From: Tsukamurella pulmonis
GTDB taxonomy: Bacteria > Actinomycetota > Actinomycetes > Mycobacteriales > Mycobacteriaceae
DNA: 64,000 nt
Direction of reading: 5' to 3'
NCBI RefSeq assembly: GCF_900103175.1
Contig: NZ_FNLF01000002.1
Location: forward strand, 2,246,136-2,310,135
Made by a program: the position numbers and the translations under genes
In this document: piece by piece, positions 9,349 to 18,947 of the stretch
How positions within the stretch are numbered: the stretch's first letter is position 1
How the letters are laid out: every line of letters begins with the position of its first letter
The notes under the pieces: generated by a model
What the model was told of the DNA's origin: nothing
Seen by the model: only the letters and a program-made list of their open reading frames with translations
Databases searched by the model: none

Positions 9349-10443
9349 GTGACCGCGCCTACCTCACGCCCTGTCCTCGGGATCGCCCTTGAGCCGTTCG
9401 GCTGGCATCCCGCAGCGTTCGCGGAGGTCGGCGCGGATCCACTGGAGGCCACCTCCGCGGAGCACTGGGTTGGGCTGGCCCGCTCCGCGGAGGCGGCCGC
9501 CGCCGACTTCGTCAGTTTCGAGGACTCGTTCTCGCTCACCGCGCGGGATCGCCTCTCCGGCCGCTTCGACGCCACCCTGCTCGCCGCGCGCGTCGGGCCC
9601 GCGGTCGGCCGGATCGGTCTGGTCCCCACGGTGACCGCCACGCACACCGAACCCTTCCACGCCTCCAAAGCGATCGCGACGCTCGACTACGTGAGCGGTG
9701 GCCGTGCCGGGGTGCTGCCGTCCACCACCGGCGCCCCAGCGGACGCCCCGTTGTTCGGTCGCAAGGCTCCCCAGGACGAGGCGTCCCGCGCCGCCGAGGC
9801 CCGGGAGTACATCGAGGTGCTCCGCGATCTCTGGGACAGTTGGGAGGACGAGGCCGTGATCAAGGACGTCTCGACCGGCCGCTACATCGACCGGGACCGA
9901 TTGCACTACATCGACTTCCAGGGCGAGAACTTCTCGGTCAAGGGGCCGTCGATCACGCCGCGACCCCCGCAGGGCCGGCCCCCGGTGATCGTCCGCGTCG
10001 GCGACGGCGCCTCCGAGACCGTCGCCGCGGACGCGGATGTCGCCCTCGTTCCGGCCGCCTCCGACGAGCAACTCGCCGACACCGCGCGACGACTGCGCGC
10101 GGCCGGGACCCCGCTCCTGCTCGTGGACGTCACCGTCCACCTCGCCGACTCCGAGCGGACGGCTCTGCGCCGCATCGACAAGCTCGACCGCCGCGAGCCC
10201 GCCGCCGACGACACCGTCGTCTTCGCGGGGACGGGGGAGTCCCTCGCCGCCACCGTCGAGCGGTGGCGCTCGCTCGGCTTCGACGGTGCGCGGCTGCGCC
10301 CCGGCGTCAACGCCATCGACCTGCCGCGGCTGCGTGCGGCCTTCGCGCCGCTGCTGCCCGGCGCTCCCCGCTCCGGAACGCTGCGCGAGATCCTCGGCCT
10401 GGCTCCTGCGGTCAATCGCTTCGTCACTGTGAAGGGGGCCTGA
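9349..10443 (+). CDS. LLM class flavin-dependent monooxygenase (NtaA/SnaA-like)
   Basis: TIM-barrel luciferase-like monooxygenase of 364 residues. Features include the DFVSFEDSFSL strand, RIGLVPTVTATHTEPFHASKAIATLDYVSGGRAG (split over the usual flavin-binding region) and SITPRPPQGRPPVIV, typical of the NtaA/SnaA/DszA branch, which uses reduced FMN and O2 to oxidise amines, sulfur compounds or antibiotics. The start is GTG; TACCGT ends 7 bases before it, consistent with a leaderless transcript. It overlaps the next gene by one base (TGATG) and leads a run of three LLM genes. Substrate unknown; context favours a nitrogen- or sulfur-containing small molecule. Confidence 0.88.
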   Translation: MTAPTSRPVLGIALEPFGWHPAAFAEVGADPLEATSAEHWVGLARSAEAAAADFVSFEDSFSLTARDRLSGRFDATLLAARVGPAVGRIGLVPTVTATHTEPFHASKAIATLDYVSGGRAGVLPSTTGAPADAPLFGRKAPQDEASRAAEAREYIEVLRDLWDSWEDEAVIKDVSTGRYIDRDRLHYIDFQGENFSVKGPSITPRPPQGRPPVIVRVGDGASETVAADADVALVPAASDEQLADTARRLRAAGTPLLLVDVTVHLADSERTALRRIDKLDRREPAADDTVVFAGTGESLAATVERWRSLGFDGARLRPGVNAIDLPRLRAAFAPLLPGAPRSGTLREILGLAPAVNRFVTVKGA

Positions 10444-11471
10444 TGACCGGGCTGAACGTCCTCGACCTCGCACCGATCCCGGAGGGGAGCAGCCCGTCGG
10501 ACGCGCTGCGCAACACCCTGGATCTCGCGCGCCGCGCCGAGGACTGGGGATACGGCCGGTACTGGGTGGCCGAGCACCACTTCGCGCACGTCGCCAGCGC
10601 CGCCCCCGCCGTGCTCATCGGTGAGATCCTGGCCGCCACCAGTCGCATCCGTGTGGGCTCCGCGGCGGTGCTCATCGGCTTCACCACGGCCCCGGCCGTC
10701 GCCGACGCCTTCGGCGTGCTCGCGGCACTGCACCCCGGCCGCGTGGACATCGGCCTCGGCCGTACCGGCCAACGCCTGCGCACGCCGCCGGCCGGAGCGC
10801 CCGCACCCAATCCGGCGATCGTCGCGGGCTACGAGCAGCTCTACCACCCGAACGCCGAGCCGCCGAGCTACACCCAGCAGGTCGACGACGTGCTCGCGCT
10901 GATCGGCGGCACGTTCTCCGCCGACGGGCACGCCCTGCGATCCCCGGTCGCCGAGGCGGCGACCGAGGCGCCCGTATGGATCTTCGGCAGCAGCGCGGGT
11001 GAGAGCGCCCGGCTCGCCGGTGCCCGCGGACTGCCCTTCGTCGCGAACTACCACGTCAGCCCCGCGACCACGGTCGAGGCGGCGCAGGCGTACCGCGAGG
11101 CCTTCCGGCCCTCCGAGCGACTCGCCGCACCCCACCTGGTGGTGAGCGCCGACGTCGTGGTGGGCGAGAGCGACACCCAGGCCCGCGAGCTGGCGGCGGG
11201 ATTTCCAGCGTGGGTGCATTCGATCCGCTACGGCACCGGCGCGATCGCCTACCCGCATGACAGCGCGACGCTCACCGACGCGCAACGGGCCCGGGTCGCC
11301 GACCGCACCGACACCCAGTTCGTCGGCGAGCCCGGCCGCGTCGCCGACGGACTCCGGGCACTCGTCGAGCGCACCGGCGCCGATGAGCTCGTGATCACAT
11401 CGGTGACGCACGATCACGCCGCGCGCCTGCGCAGCCACGAACTCCTGGCCAAGGAATGGGGACTGTTGTGA
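10443..11471 (+). CDS. LLM class flavin-dependent oxidoreductase (MsnO8-like)
   Basis: A 342-residue luciferase-family protein opening LNVLDLAPIPEGSSPSDAL and YWVAEHHFAHVASAAPAVLIG, the pattern of the MsnO8-type subgroup. IRVGSAAVLIGFTTAPAVADAFGVLAALHPGRVDIGLGR holds the flavin site in pieces typical of the family. FGSSAGESARLAGARGLPFVANYHVSP is the usual C-terminal half. It is a paralogue of the product of 23101-24126. The ATG overlaps the preceding stop, and its own stop overlaps the next GTG, so all three LLM genes are translationally coupled. Confidence 0.9.
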   Translation: MTGLNVLDLAPIPEGSSPSDALRNTLDLARRAEDWGYGRYWVAEHHFAHVASAAPAVLIGEILAATSRIRVGSAAVLIGFTTAPAVADAFGVLAALHPGRVDIGLGRTGQRLRTPPAGAPAPNPAIVAGYEQLYHPNAEPPSYTQQVDDVLALIGGTFSADGHALRSPVAEAATEAPVWIFGSSAGESARLAGARGLPFVANYHVSPATTVEAAQAYREAFRPSERLAAPHLVVSADVVVGESDTQARELAAGFPAWVHSIRYGTGAIAYPHDSATLTDAQRARVADRTDTQFVGEPGRVADGLRALVERTGADELVITSVTHDHAARLRSHELLAKEWGLL

Positions 11472-12808
11472 CGGATCGCTTCTCCGATGTCCCGGTGCGG
11501 GAGGGCGCGCAGCGCAAGCCGATCCACCTGGCCGCGCACTTCCCGGGCGTGAACCACAACACCGTGTGGTCGGACCCCGCGGCGCGCAGCCAAGTGGACT
11601 TCGAGTCGTTCGTACACCTCGCACGGGTCGCCGAGCGCGCGAAGTTCGACTTCTTCTTCCTCGCCGAGGGGCTGCGGCTGCGCGAGCACCTCGGGCGCAT
11701 CCACGACCTCGACGTCGTCGGCCGCCCGGACACGTTCACGGTGCTCTCGGCGCTGGCCGCGGTCACCGAGCGGATCGGCCTGGCCGGCACCATCAACACG
11801 ACCTTCAACGAGCCCTTCGACGTGGCGCGGCAGTTCGCGACGCTCGATCACCTCAGTGCCGGGCGTGCGGCGTGGAACATGGTCACCAGCTCGGACGCCT
11901 TCACCGGGGAGAACTTCCGGCGCGGTGGCTTCCTCGCGCACGCCGACCGGTACCGCCGGGCCGACGAGTTCATCACCGTCGCACGGAAGTTCTGGGACGG
12001 ATGGGGGCGCGGCGAAGTGGTGCACCACGGCGCGCAGTTCGACGTCCGCGGCGACGCACCCCTGCCGCCGTCTCCGCAGGGGCATCCGGTCCTGTTGCAG
12101 GCGGGTGACTCCGGTGAGGGGCGGGACTTCGCCGCCGCGCAGGCCGATGCGATCTTCACCCGCCACGGCTCCCTCGACAGCGGTCGCACCTTCTACGCCG
12201 ACGTCAAACGCCGTGCCGCCGATCGCGGCCGGAATCCGGAGCACCTCAAGGTGTTCCCCGGCGCCGCGGCCGTCATCGGCGATACGCCCGACGAGGCGCG
12301 GGAGAAGGCGCGCGACATCCGTCGGCGCCAGGTGAGCCCGCAGACCGCGCTCAACTTCCTCGAACAGGTCTGGGGACGCGAGCTGCAGTCCTTCGACCCC
12401 GACGGTCCGCTGCCCGACGTGGATCCGGTCTACGACGCCCCGGCGGTCAAGGGCCGGGTGCTGCATGCCGATCCGCGGGAGATCGTCGCCGCCTATCGAT
12501 CCCGCGCCGAGGCCGGTGGTCTGTCGATCCGCGAGCTGGTGATCGAGCTCAACACCCGGCCGCAGTTCGTGGGCACGGCGCAGCAGGTGGCCGACGAGAT
12601 CGACACCTTCATCCAGGCCGACGCCGCGGACGGCTTCATCCTGGTGCCGCACCTGACACCGACCGGTCTCGACGAGTTCATCGACGGTGTCGTCCCGCTG
12701 CTCCAGGAGCGCGGCGCCTTCCGCACCGAATACGAGGGCACGACGCTCCGGGAGCACCTCGGACTGCCGATTCCGGGGGACGCCGAGGGCGCCCGCCGGG
12801 TCGGTTAG
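11468..12808 (+). CDS. NtaA/SnaA/DszA family FMN-dependent monooxygenase
   Basis: A 446-residue enzyme of the branch that includes nitrilotriacetate (NtaA) and dibenzothiophene sulfone (DszA) monooxygenases. Recognisable pieces: IHLAAHFPGVNHNTVWSDP, FDFFFLAEGLRL, GTINTTFNEPFDVARQFATLD, GRAAWNMVTSSD, GHPVLLQAGDSGEGRDFAA. It needs FMNH2 from a separate reductase, none of which is encoded next door. The start was set at the GTG overlapping the previous stop (GTGA); an ATG 12 bases upstream sits directly on the AAGGA sequence and is too close for it to serve as ribosome binding site. Confidence 0.92.
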   Translation: MTDRFSDVPVREGAQRKPIHLAAHFPGVNHNTVWSDPAARSQVDFESFVHLARVAERAKFDFFFLAEGLRLREHLGRIHDLDVVGRPDTFTVLSALAAVTERIGLAGTINTTFNEPFDVARQFATLDHLSAGRAAWNMVTSSDAFTGENFRRGGFLAHADRYRRADEFITVARKFWDGWGRGEVVHHGAQFDVRGDAPLPPSPQGHPVLLQAGDSGEGRDFAAAQADAIFTRHGSLDSGRTFYADVKRRAADRGRNPEHLKVFPGAAAVIGDTPDEAREKARDIRRRQVSPQTALNFLEQVWGRELQSFDPDGPLPDVDPVYDAPAVKGRVLHADPREIVAAYRSRAEAGGLSIRELVIELNTRPQFVGTAQQVADEIDTFIQADAADGFILVPHLTPTGLDEFIDGVVPLLQERGAFRTEYEGTTLREHLGLPIPGDAEGARRVG

Positions 12809-12863
12809 GCCGTCTTCACCGGTTCCGTCCGCGCACCCGCGGCGAACGGGCTACGGTGCGGCC

Positions 12864-14489
12864 ATGAGCCGAGCGATGCGCCCCGATCTGTCCGGTGTCG
12901 ACCCCCTCGTGGTCAACCTCACCCACCGCGTGTGCCTGGGCGATCTGCCCACGCGCGGCGCCCGTTCCTTCGGTGATCGGGTCGCGCTGGTCGACGGTGA
13001 CCACTCGGTCACCTACCGGCAACTCGAGAGCCGCGCCAACGCCGTTGCCCGTGGCTTGCAGGCGCGCGGCTACCAGCGCGGGGACGCCCTGGCGCTGCAG
13101 ATGCAGAACCGCTGGGAATTCGTGGTCTCGGTGTTCGCGTGCGCCAAGCTCGGCGTGGTGGCGATGCCGCTGAACCTGCTGCTCGCCCCCGGCGACGTGG
13201 CGTACCAGCTCGGGGACAGCGGGGTGCGCGGCATCATCACCGAGGACGTCTTCACGCCCGCCCTGACCGCGGCGCTCGGCGCCGCCGACCACGAGGTGGG
13301 GGAGGTCTTCGTGGTCGCCAACGCCGACGGCGCGATCCCGCCGGAGGTGGGCGGCGTCCCGTCGATCGCCTTCACCGACCTCGCCGATGCCGACGACGCC
13401 GTGGTGGAGACCATCGTCGAGGACCGCGACATCCTGCACTGCCTCTACACCTCCGGCACCACCGCCCGGCCGAAGGGCGTGGTCACCAGCCATGTCGCGG
13501 TGCACATCTCAGCCCTGTCGTCCGCATTGGGTCTGGGCCTGCGGCCCGACGTGCAACCCGTGATCCAGCCGATCGCGCTGCCGCTCTTCCACGTCACCGC
13601 ACTCGACGCACTGCTCATGCCGACGCTCATCACCGGCGGGACCGCGGTGCTGCTGCGGGGATTCGACCCCGAGAAGCTGGCGCGCGCCTTCGTCGACCAC
13701 CGGGTCACCCACATCACCCTGCTGCCGATGATGTGGGCGGCGTTGTTGGCCCGCCCGGAACTGAACGACGAGAACACCTCGTCGCTGGTGGCGGGCATGT
13801 ACGCGATGGCGCCCATGCCCGCCGAGCTGCTGTCCGCACTGCGCTCCCGGTTCGCCTCGGCCGCGATCATTCTCGGCTCCGGCCAGACCGAGACCACCCC
13901 CGCCTCCGAGCTGCAGTGGGCGGGGCATCAGGGCGTCAAGGACGATTCCTGGGGGCCGGCCACCGTCTCCACCGACATCGCGATCATGGGAGACGACGGC
14001 GCCCTGCTCCCGCACGGCGAGATCGGCGAGATCGTCTACCGGGCACCGCAGCTCATGGAGGGCTACTGGAACAACGCGGCCGCGAACGCAGAGGCCTTCG
14101 CGCACGGCTGGTTCCACGGCGGCGACATCGGCTACCTCGACGACGAGGGCGTCGTCTACTTCACCGACCGCGCCAAGGACATCATCAAGTCCGGTGGTGA
14201 GAACGTCTCCTCGGTGGAGGTCGAGCGGGTACTGCTCGGGCACGACATCGTCGCGGAGGTCGCGGTCGTCGGCACCCCGCACGAGCGCTGGGGCGAGGCC
14301 GTGACCGCGTTCGTCGTGACCACCCCGGCGGGGGAGCCCGACGGGGAGGCGCTGCTCGAGTACGCCCGCCAGAACCTCGCGGGATTCAAGGCGCCCAAGG
14401 AGATCGTCTTCGTCGAGGCCCTCCCGAAGACCGCGACCGGCAAGATCCAGAAGAACCTCGTCCGGACGCTGCGCGAGACCCGGACCTAG
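12864..14489 (+). CDS. Class I adenylate-forming acyl-CoA synthetase (AMP-binding)
   Basis: A 541-residue ANL-superfamily enzyme that activates a carboxylic acid as acyl-AMP and transfers it to CoA. Motifs: LYTSGTTARPKGVVTSH (P-loop-like A3), the adenine-binding GSGQTETTP, GWFHGGDIGYLDDEGVVYFTDR (A7), DIIKSGGENVSSVEVE (A8) and the catalytic Lys in PKTATGKIQKNLV (A10). The substrate is not evident. TACGGT ends exactly 6 bases before the ATG, pointing to a leaderless message of its own, so it need not be cotranscribed with the three LLM genes. Its stop codon shares four bases (CTAG) with the stop of the convergent LLM gene. Confidence 0.92.
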   Translation: MSRAMRPDLSGVDPLVVNLTHRVCLGDLPTRGARSFGDRVALVDGDHSVTYRQLESRANAVARGLQARGYQRGDALALQMQNRWEFVVSVFACAKLGVVAMPLNLLLAPGDVAYQLGDSGVRGIITEDVFTPALTAALGAADHEVGEVFVVANADGAIPPEVGGVPSIAFTDLADADDAVVETIVEDRDILHCLYTSGTTARPKGVVTSHVAVHISALSSALGLGLRPDVQPVIQPIALPLFHVTALDALLMPTLITGGTAVLLRGFDPEKLARAFVDHRVTHITLLPMMWAALLARPELNDENTSSLVAGMYAMAPMPAELLSALRSRFASAAIILGSGQTETTPASELQWAGHQGVKDDSWGPATVSTDIAIMGDDGALLPHGEIGEIVYRAPQLMEGYWNNAAANAEAFAHGWFHGGDIGYLDDEGVVYFTDRAKDIIKSGGENVSSVEVERVLLGHDIVAEVAVVGTPHERWGEAVTAFVVTTPAGEPDGEALLEYARQNLAGFKAPKEIVFVEALPKTATGKIQKNLVRTLRETRT

Positions 14490-15490
14490 GCCGCCGAGGA
14501 CAGCGCCGGCAGTAGCCCGCGCGCGTCGGTGAGGATCTGCTCGTAGTCGCGGACGTCGAACTCGTAGGGCAGTTCGAGCCGGAACTCGGTGACGGGCCCG
14601 GAATCCGGGGTGAACGCGGGGTCGGCGGCCAGCCGCTCGGCGATCTCCGCGATCGGCCCCACGAGATCCTCGGCGAACAGGGTGCGCTTCTCGCCGTGCG
14701 CCGCGAGCGTGCGGTCGTAGCGGGACCGGGCGTACTCCCGGTACCGCGCGGCGGTGGCCCGGTCGGCGCTGTCCGTCGGCACGATCACCCGGCCGACCGC
14801 GACCCGCTTGCCGGTTCCGCCCGCGGCGCGGAAGGCGTCGATCAGGGTGGCCTGGACCGTGCCGAAGTCGTCGGAGTCGATGCCGGCCGCGGAGACGATG
14901 TTGCCGGTCAGCAGGTGCAGGCCGGCCTCGCCGGTCCACCGCGCCGAACCGAGCGATGTTCCGCCGTACCAGGAGCGGTCCGCCAGCTCCGGGCTGTGCG
15001 GCTGCAGCCGGGGGCGCTGCACGTTGCCCGGCGACTCGATCCGGGTCTCCTCGTCGCCGAGGTACGCGCCGCGCAGGTGCTCGACCGTGCGCGCCACCCG
15101 CGCGTGCCCGGTCTCGGTCGGGCGGTGCTCGAAGACGAGATCCTCGAGCAGGTCGGCGTGCGGCTTGCCGGTGGAGAACCCGGCCTGGATCCGCCCGCGG
15201 GAGAGGGCGTCCGCGAGCGAAAGATCCTCCGCGAGCCGGAACGGGTTCTCGTAGCCGATCGGGATGACGGCCGTGCCCAGCTCGATGGTCGCGGTGCGCT
15301 GGGAGGCCGCTCCGAGGAAGACGGCGGCGGAGGAGATCCCGTGCTCCAGGTGGCGTTGGCGCACCCAGGCACCGCGATAGCCGAGGCGTTCGCCGAACTC
15401 GATGAGCCGCAGCGTGTCCTCGAGTCCGGAGGCGGGATCGTCGTCGGCGTAGTTGCCGGGGGTGAGGAAGGCCAGCGATGCGATCGTCAC
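14486..15490 (-). CDS. LLM class flavin-dependent oxidoreductase, last gene of an ABC importer operon
   Basis: A 334-residue luciferase-like protein: SLAFLTPGNYADDDPASGL, YRGAWVRQRHLEHGISSAAVFLG, TIELGTAVIPIGYENPFRLAEDLSLADALSRGRIQAGFSTG in the order of the family. The central strand GNIVSAAGIDSDDFGTVQ is present. The GTG start is separated from the stop of the substrate-binding protein gene by a single base, so it is the fourth gene of the permease-ATPase-binding protein-LLM operon. This physically ties an oxidoreductase to an uptake system and suggests it acts on the imported solute or its product. Confidence 0.88.
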   Translation of the reverse strand: MTIASLAFLTPGNYADDDPASGLEDTLRLIEFGERLGYRGAWVRQRHLEHGISSAAVFLGAASQRTATIELGTAVIPIGYENPFRLAEDLSLADALSRGRIQAGFSTGKPHADLLEDLVFEHRPTETGHARVARTVEHLRGAYLGDEETRIESPGNVQRPRLQPHSPELADRSWYGGTSLGSARWTGEAGLHLLTGNIVSAAGIDSDDFGTVQATLIDAFRAAGGTGKRVAVGRVIVPTDSADRATAARYREYARSRYDRTLAAHGEKRTLFAEDLVGPIAEIAERLAADPAFTPDSGPVTEFRLELPYEFDVRDYEQILTDARGLLPALSSAA

Positions 15491-15491
15491 G

Positions 15492-16409
15492 TCAGAACCC
15501 CGCGGCCGGGTTGATCTCGGACTTCGGCAGCGCCGAGGTCGGGACGTTCCACTTCTCGAACAGCTTCTGGTACTCGCCGCGCGCGATGAGCGTGTTGATC
15601 GCCTGCGTGATCGCGGGCGCGATGGGGGAGCCCTTCGCGGTGACGAAACCGACGACGGTCGTGGAGTACTCGCCGAGGAACTTCGTGCCCGGCACCTTGT
15701 CCACCAGGTAGCGCAGCGAGAGCGTCGGCCCGAAGTAGGCGTCCACCTTGTTGTTCTGCAGGCTCAGGATGACGGCGCCCTGATCGTCGAGGTACTGCAC
15801 CGTGTACGCGCGCTTGCCCTTCGCCGTGCACTGCTGCGTCCCCTTCTCCAGGATCTGTTGGAAGGTGGTGCCCGAGCCGGTGACGATCCGCTTACCGCAC
15901 AGGTCCTCGAGCGTCTTCACGTTCGTCAGGCCGGAGTTCGAGGAGCCGACGAAGGACTGGCCGTCGTTGAGGTACGTCGCGAAGTCGACGATCTCCAGCC
16001 GGGGCTTGGTGACACCGAAGTTGCCCTGCCCCACCTGGTACCGGCCGTTCTGCACGCCGGGGATGATGGTGGAGAACGTGCCGATCTCCTGCTTCCACGT
16101 CACGCCGAGTGCCCTCGCGACGGCGTTGCGCAGGTCCACGTCGAGGCCCACCGGGTTGCCGTCCGGGACCTCGCCGCCGTGCGGAAGATTGTTGATGCCG
16201 GGCTGCCGGGTGAGCCCGAGCGTCAGTTCCTTCGTGCCGGCCGGAAGCAGTGCCTGGGCGGTGGGATCCGCGGCCACGGACGAGACCACGTCCTGCGTCG
16301 GGATCGGGTAGCTCGAGCTCTCCGCGGCGGGATCGGACGAGCCGCCGCACGCCGCGAGAACGGTCGCGGCGGCGATCAGGGGCAGGGCGAGCAGGGCGCG
16401 GCTGCGCAT
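15492..16409 (-). CDS. ABC transporter substrate-binding lipoprotein (family 3, polar amino acid type)
   Basis: A 305-residue extracytoplasmic binding protein. The N terminus MRSRALLALPLIAAATVLAACGG is a lipoprotein signal with lipobox LAAC (Cys at about 20). The mature part has the two-lobed SBP_bac_3 pattern: LTLGLTRQPGINNLP, VGLDVDLRNAVARALGV, FSTIIPGVQNGRYQVG, EIVDFATYLNDGQSFV and LEDLCGKRIVTGSGT. The family binds amino acids and related zwitterions. The solute cannot be inferred. AAGGAG lies about 6 bases before the ATG. It is preceded by the ATPase and permease genes and followed by an LLM oxidoreductase gene. Confidence 0.92.
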   Translation of the reverse strand: MRSRALLALPLIAAATVLAACGGSSDPAAESSSYPIPTQDVVSSVAADPTAQALLPAGTKELTLGLTRQPGINNLPHGGEVPDGNPVGLDVDLRNAVARALGVTWKQEIGTFSTIIPGVQNGRYQVGQGNFGVTKPRLEIVDFATYLNDGQSFVGSSNSGLTNVKTLEDLCGKRIVTGSGTTFQQILEKGTQQCTAKGKRAYTVQYLDDQGAVILSLQNNKVDAYFGPTLSLRYLVDKVPGTKFLGEYSTTVVGFVTAKGSPIAPAITQAINTLIARGEYQKLFEKWNVPTSALPKSEINPAAGF

Positions 16410-16452
16410 GGGGTCTCCTTGGACTCGGGTCTGGCGGGGGACTAGCAGGGGA

Positions 16453-17223
16453 TCAGCGCACGGCCGCGAGGAATTCGCGGGTGCGGGGGTGCTCGGCGTC
16501 GGCGAAGATCGCCTCGGGACGGCCGGTCTCGACGATGCGGCCGTCGTCCATGAACACGACGGTGTCGGCGACGTCCCGTGCGAAGCCGATCTCGTGGGTC
16601 ACCACGAGCAGCGTCATGCCGGACTCGGCGAGATCACGGATCACCGCCAGCACCTCGCCGACGAGCTCGGGGTCGAGCGCCGAGGTGGGCTCGTCGAAGA
16701 GCACGACGTCGGGGCGCATCGCCAGCGTGCGGGCGATCGCGACGCGCTGCTGCTGGCCGCCGGAGAGCTGCGAGGGGTAGGCCTTCTCGCGTCCGGCGAG
16801 CCCCACCCGGGCGAGCAGCTCGCGCCCGCGCTCGGCGGCCTCAGCGGGTGGGACGCCGGTGGCGAGCTGTCCCTCGGTGATGTTCTCCAGCACCGTGAGA
16901 TGCGGGAACAGGTTGAACTGCTGGAAGACCATGCCGATCCGTCGGCGCTGCCGGGCCACGTCGCGCGGGTGCAGTTCGCGCAGCACGGCGGCGTCGCCCC
17001 TGTGCCCGGCGGCGCGGTAGCCGATCAGGTCACCGTCGACCCGCACGTATCCGGCGTCCGGGCGTTCGAGGTGGTTGATGCACCGCAGGAGCGTCGACTT
17101 CCCGGAGCCCGACGGGCCGAGGATGATCGCCACCTCGCCGGGGGCGACGTCGAGATCGACGCCGCGCAGCACCTCGTTGCCGCCGAAGGACTTGCGCAGT
17201 CCGCGGATCTCGATGGCGCTCAT
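16453..17223 (-). CDS. Amino acid-type ABC transporter ATP-binding protein (GlnQ-like)
   Basis: A 256-residue ABC ATPase. Walker [12 protein letters not shown]-loop [14 protein letters not shown], signature [16 protein letters not shown], Walker [15 protein letters not shown] and H-loop [15 protein letters not shown] are all intact. The sequence is of the GlnQ/HisP polar amino acid importer type. The ATG overlaps the permease stop by 4 bases, and the binding-protein gene follows 43 bases downstream. Insertion of about 12 residues around [20 protein letters not shown], between the first strands and the Q-loop, is a variable region in this family. Confidence 0.95.
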   Translation of the reverse strand: MSAIEIRGLRKSFGGNEVLRGVDLDVAPGEVAIILGPSGSGKSTLLRCINHLERPDAGYVRVDGDLIGYRAAGHRGDAAVLRELHPRDVARQRRRIGMVFQQFNLFPHLTVLENITEGQLATGVPPAEAAERGRELLARVGLAGREKAYPSQLSGGQQQRVAIARTLAMRPDVVLFDEPTSALDPELVGEVLAVIRDLAESGMTLLVVTHEIGFARDVADTVVFMDDGRIVETGRPEAIFADAEHPRTREFLAAVR

Positions 17224-18194
17224 CGGTGCGCGCCCGCCGTGCGGAGGGTGCGGGGGAGCCGCGGCCGCAGGCGCGCCGCGTCGGCGAGGATCTCGCGGAA
17301 GGGGCGGGCGTCCCGTCGACCCCGGTTGAAGCGGCGCTCGACGAAGTACTGGCCCACGGCCAGGACCGAGGTGATCACGATGTACCAGATGGTCGCGACC
17401 AGCAGCAGCGGCATGACCTTGAAGTTCTGGTTGTAGACCAGCTGCACCGAGTACAGCAGGTCGGTCACCGCGATGACGCTGACCAGGGACGTCGACTTCA
17501 GCAGCCCGATCAGCAGGTTGCCGGACGCCGGGATGATCGCGGGCATCGCCTGCGGGAGAACGATGCGGCGGAAGATGCGGCGCGGACTCAGGCCCAGGGA
17601 CCGCGCGGCCTCCGTCTGTCCGGGATCGACGGAGACCAGCCCGCCGCGCACGATCTCCGCGGCGAACGCGGCCACGTCGATGGTGAGCGCGATGAACGCC
17701 GCGACCAGCGCGGAGATCAGGTGGGTGGTGTTGACGGTGACGAACTCAGGGCCGAACGGGATACCCAGCGACAGTTGCGGGTACAGCGAGGCGAGCTGGA
17801 ACCAGAACAGCAGCAGCACCAGCGGCGGGACGGAGCGCACGATCCACACGAAGCCGAACGAGACCGCCTGGAGCACCGGCCCGCCCCACAGCCGCATCGC
17901 CGCCAGGCCGATGCCGAGGACGAAACCGGCGGCGAAGGTCACCGCGGTCAGCCACAGCGTGAGCCACAGCCCCCGGAGCACCGACTCCTGCGTGAAGTAG
18001 CGCGCGACCGTGGGCCATTCGAAGCGCTCATTGGTCAGCAGGGTGTGCACGAGCATCGCGCCGAGCACCGCCACCACGGCCGCCGCCGCCCATCGGCCGG
18101 GCCGTCGTCGCGGCACGAGGCGCACCGCGTCCGGATGCTCGCCCGCGGCGGGGGCCACCCCGGCGCTCGCCGGGGAGAGAATCGTTGTCGCCAT
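17220..18194 (-). CDS. Amino acid-type ABC transporter permease (HisMQ family)
   Basis: A 324-residue inner-membrane permease. One N-terminal transmembrane segment ([19 protein letters not shown], about 34-52) is followed by the HisMQ domain with some five further segments. The EAA loop that contacts the ATPase reads [20 protein letters not shown]. It is the first gene of the operon permease-ATPase-binding protein-LLM. TACGGT lies 8 bases before the ATG and may be the -10 box. The C-terminal tail of about 30 residues after the last hydrophobic segment is basic and unusual in length ([18 protein letters not shown] and beyond). Confidence 0.92.
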   Translation of the reverse strand: MATTILSPASAGVAPAAGEHPDAVRLVPRRRPGRWAAAAVVAVLGAMLVHTLLTNERFEWPTVARYFTQESVLRGLWLTLWLTAVTFAAGFVLGIGLAAMRLWGGPVLQAVSFGFVWIVRSVPPLVLLLFWFQLASLYPQLSLGIPFGPEFVTVNTTHLISALVAAFIALTIDVAAFAAEIVRGGLVSVDPGQTEAARSLGLSPRRIFRRIVLPQAMPAIIPASGNLLIGLLKSTSLVSVIAVTDLLYSVQLVYNQNFKVMPLLLVATIWYIVITSVLAVGQYFVERRFNRGRRDARPFREILADAARLRPRLPRTLRTAGAHR

Positions 18195-18236
18195 GATGGT
18201 CGACCGTAAGTCGTTGGCGCGCAGAGCAGAAGGTTT

Positions 18237-18947
18237 TCAATCGTCCTGACCGGAGGCGACGATCCCGGAATCGAACGCGTAGCGGACGGCGTGTGCCCGG
18301 TCCCGGAGCTGCGCCTTCGCGAACAGATTGTTGATGTGCGTCTTGACCGTCGACTCGCTGACGAACAGTCGCGCGGCGATGTCGCGATTGGTGAGGCCGT
18401 CGGCGATCAGCCGCAGCACCTCGCTCTCACGGGGCGTGAGGTCCGCGGGCGGCACCGCCGCGGGCTCCGACGGTGCCGGACGCGCCGCGCCGCGCCCCGT
18501 CGCCGAGGTGAGTAACCGCTGCTGCACGACCGGATCGAGCACGGACTGCCCGGCGGCGGCGGCCACGATCGCGGCGGCGATCTCGGCGCGGCCCGCGTTC
18601 TTGGTCAGATACCCGCGGGCGCCGGCCTGGAGCCCCTGCAGGATCGATTCCTCGTCGTCGAAGGTCGTCAGCAGGACGACCGCTGTGTCCGGCGCATCGG
18701 CGAGGACCCGGGCCGTGGCCCCGGCACCGTCGAGGTTGGGCATCCGCAGGTCGGTCAGCAGCACGTCGGGGCGGTGTTCGCGGACCAGCGCGACGGCCTC
18801 GACCCCGTCGGCGGCGGCGCCGACCACGGCGATCCCGGGCGTGAGATCGAGCATCGCCGCGAGTGCCTCGCGGACCGCGGCCTGATCGTCGGCCACGACC
18901 ACGCGGACCTCGTCCGCACGGGGCGCGTCCTGCTCGGCGTCACTCAT
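18237..18947 (-). CDS. Two-component response regulator, NarL/FixJ family
   Basis: A 236-residue regulator. Receiver domain (about 14-130) with acidic pair VVVADDQ, phosphoacceptor Asp66 in VLLTDLRMPNLDG and Lys116 in YLTKNAGR. A LuxR-type helix-turn-helix follows (LTPRESEVLRLIADGLTNRDIAARLF, then VSESTVKTHINNLFAK), linked by an Ala/Pro-rich spacer. The ATG follows the stop of the histidine kinase gene with no gap (TGAATG), so the pair is cotranscribed and coupled. The target is unknown; the adjacent ABC importer operon, 42 bases downstream on the same strand, is one candidate. Confidence 0.95.
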   Translation of the reverse strand: MSDAEQDAPRADEVRVVVADDQAAVREALAAMLDLTPGIAVVGAAADGVEAVALVREHRPDVLLTDLRMPNLDGAGATARVLADAPDTAVVLLTTFDDEESILQGLQAGARGYLTKNAGRAEIAAAIVAAAAGQSVLDPVVQQRLLTSATGRGAARPAPSEPAAVPPADLTPRESEVLRLIADGLTNRDIAARLFVSESTVKTHINNLFAKAQLRDRAHAVRYAFDSGIVASGQDD

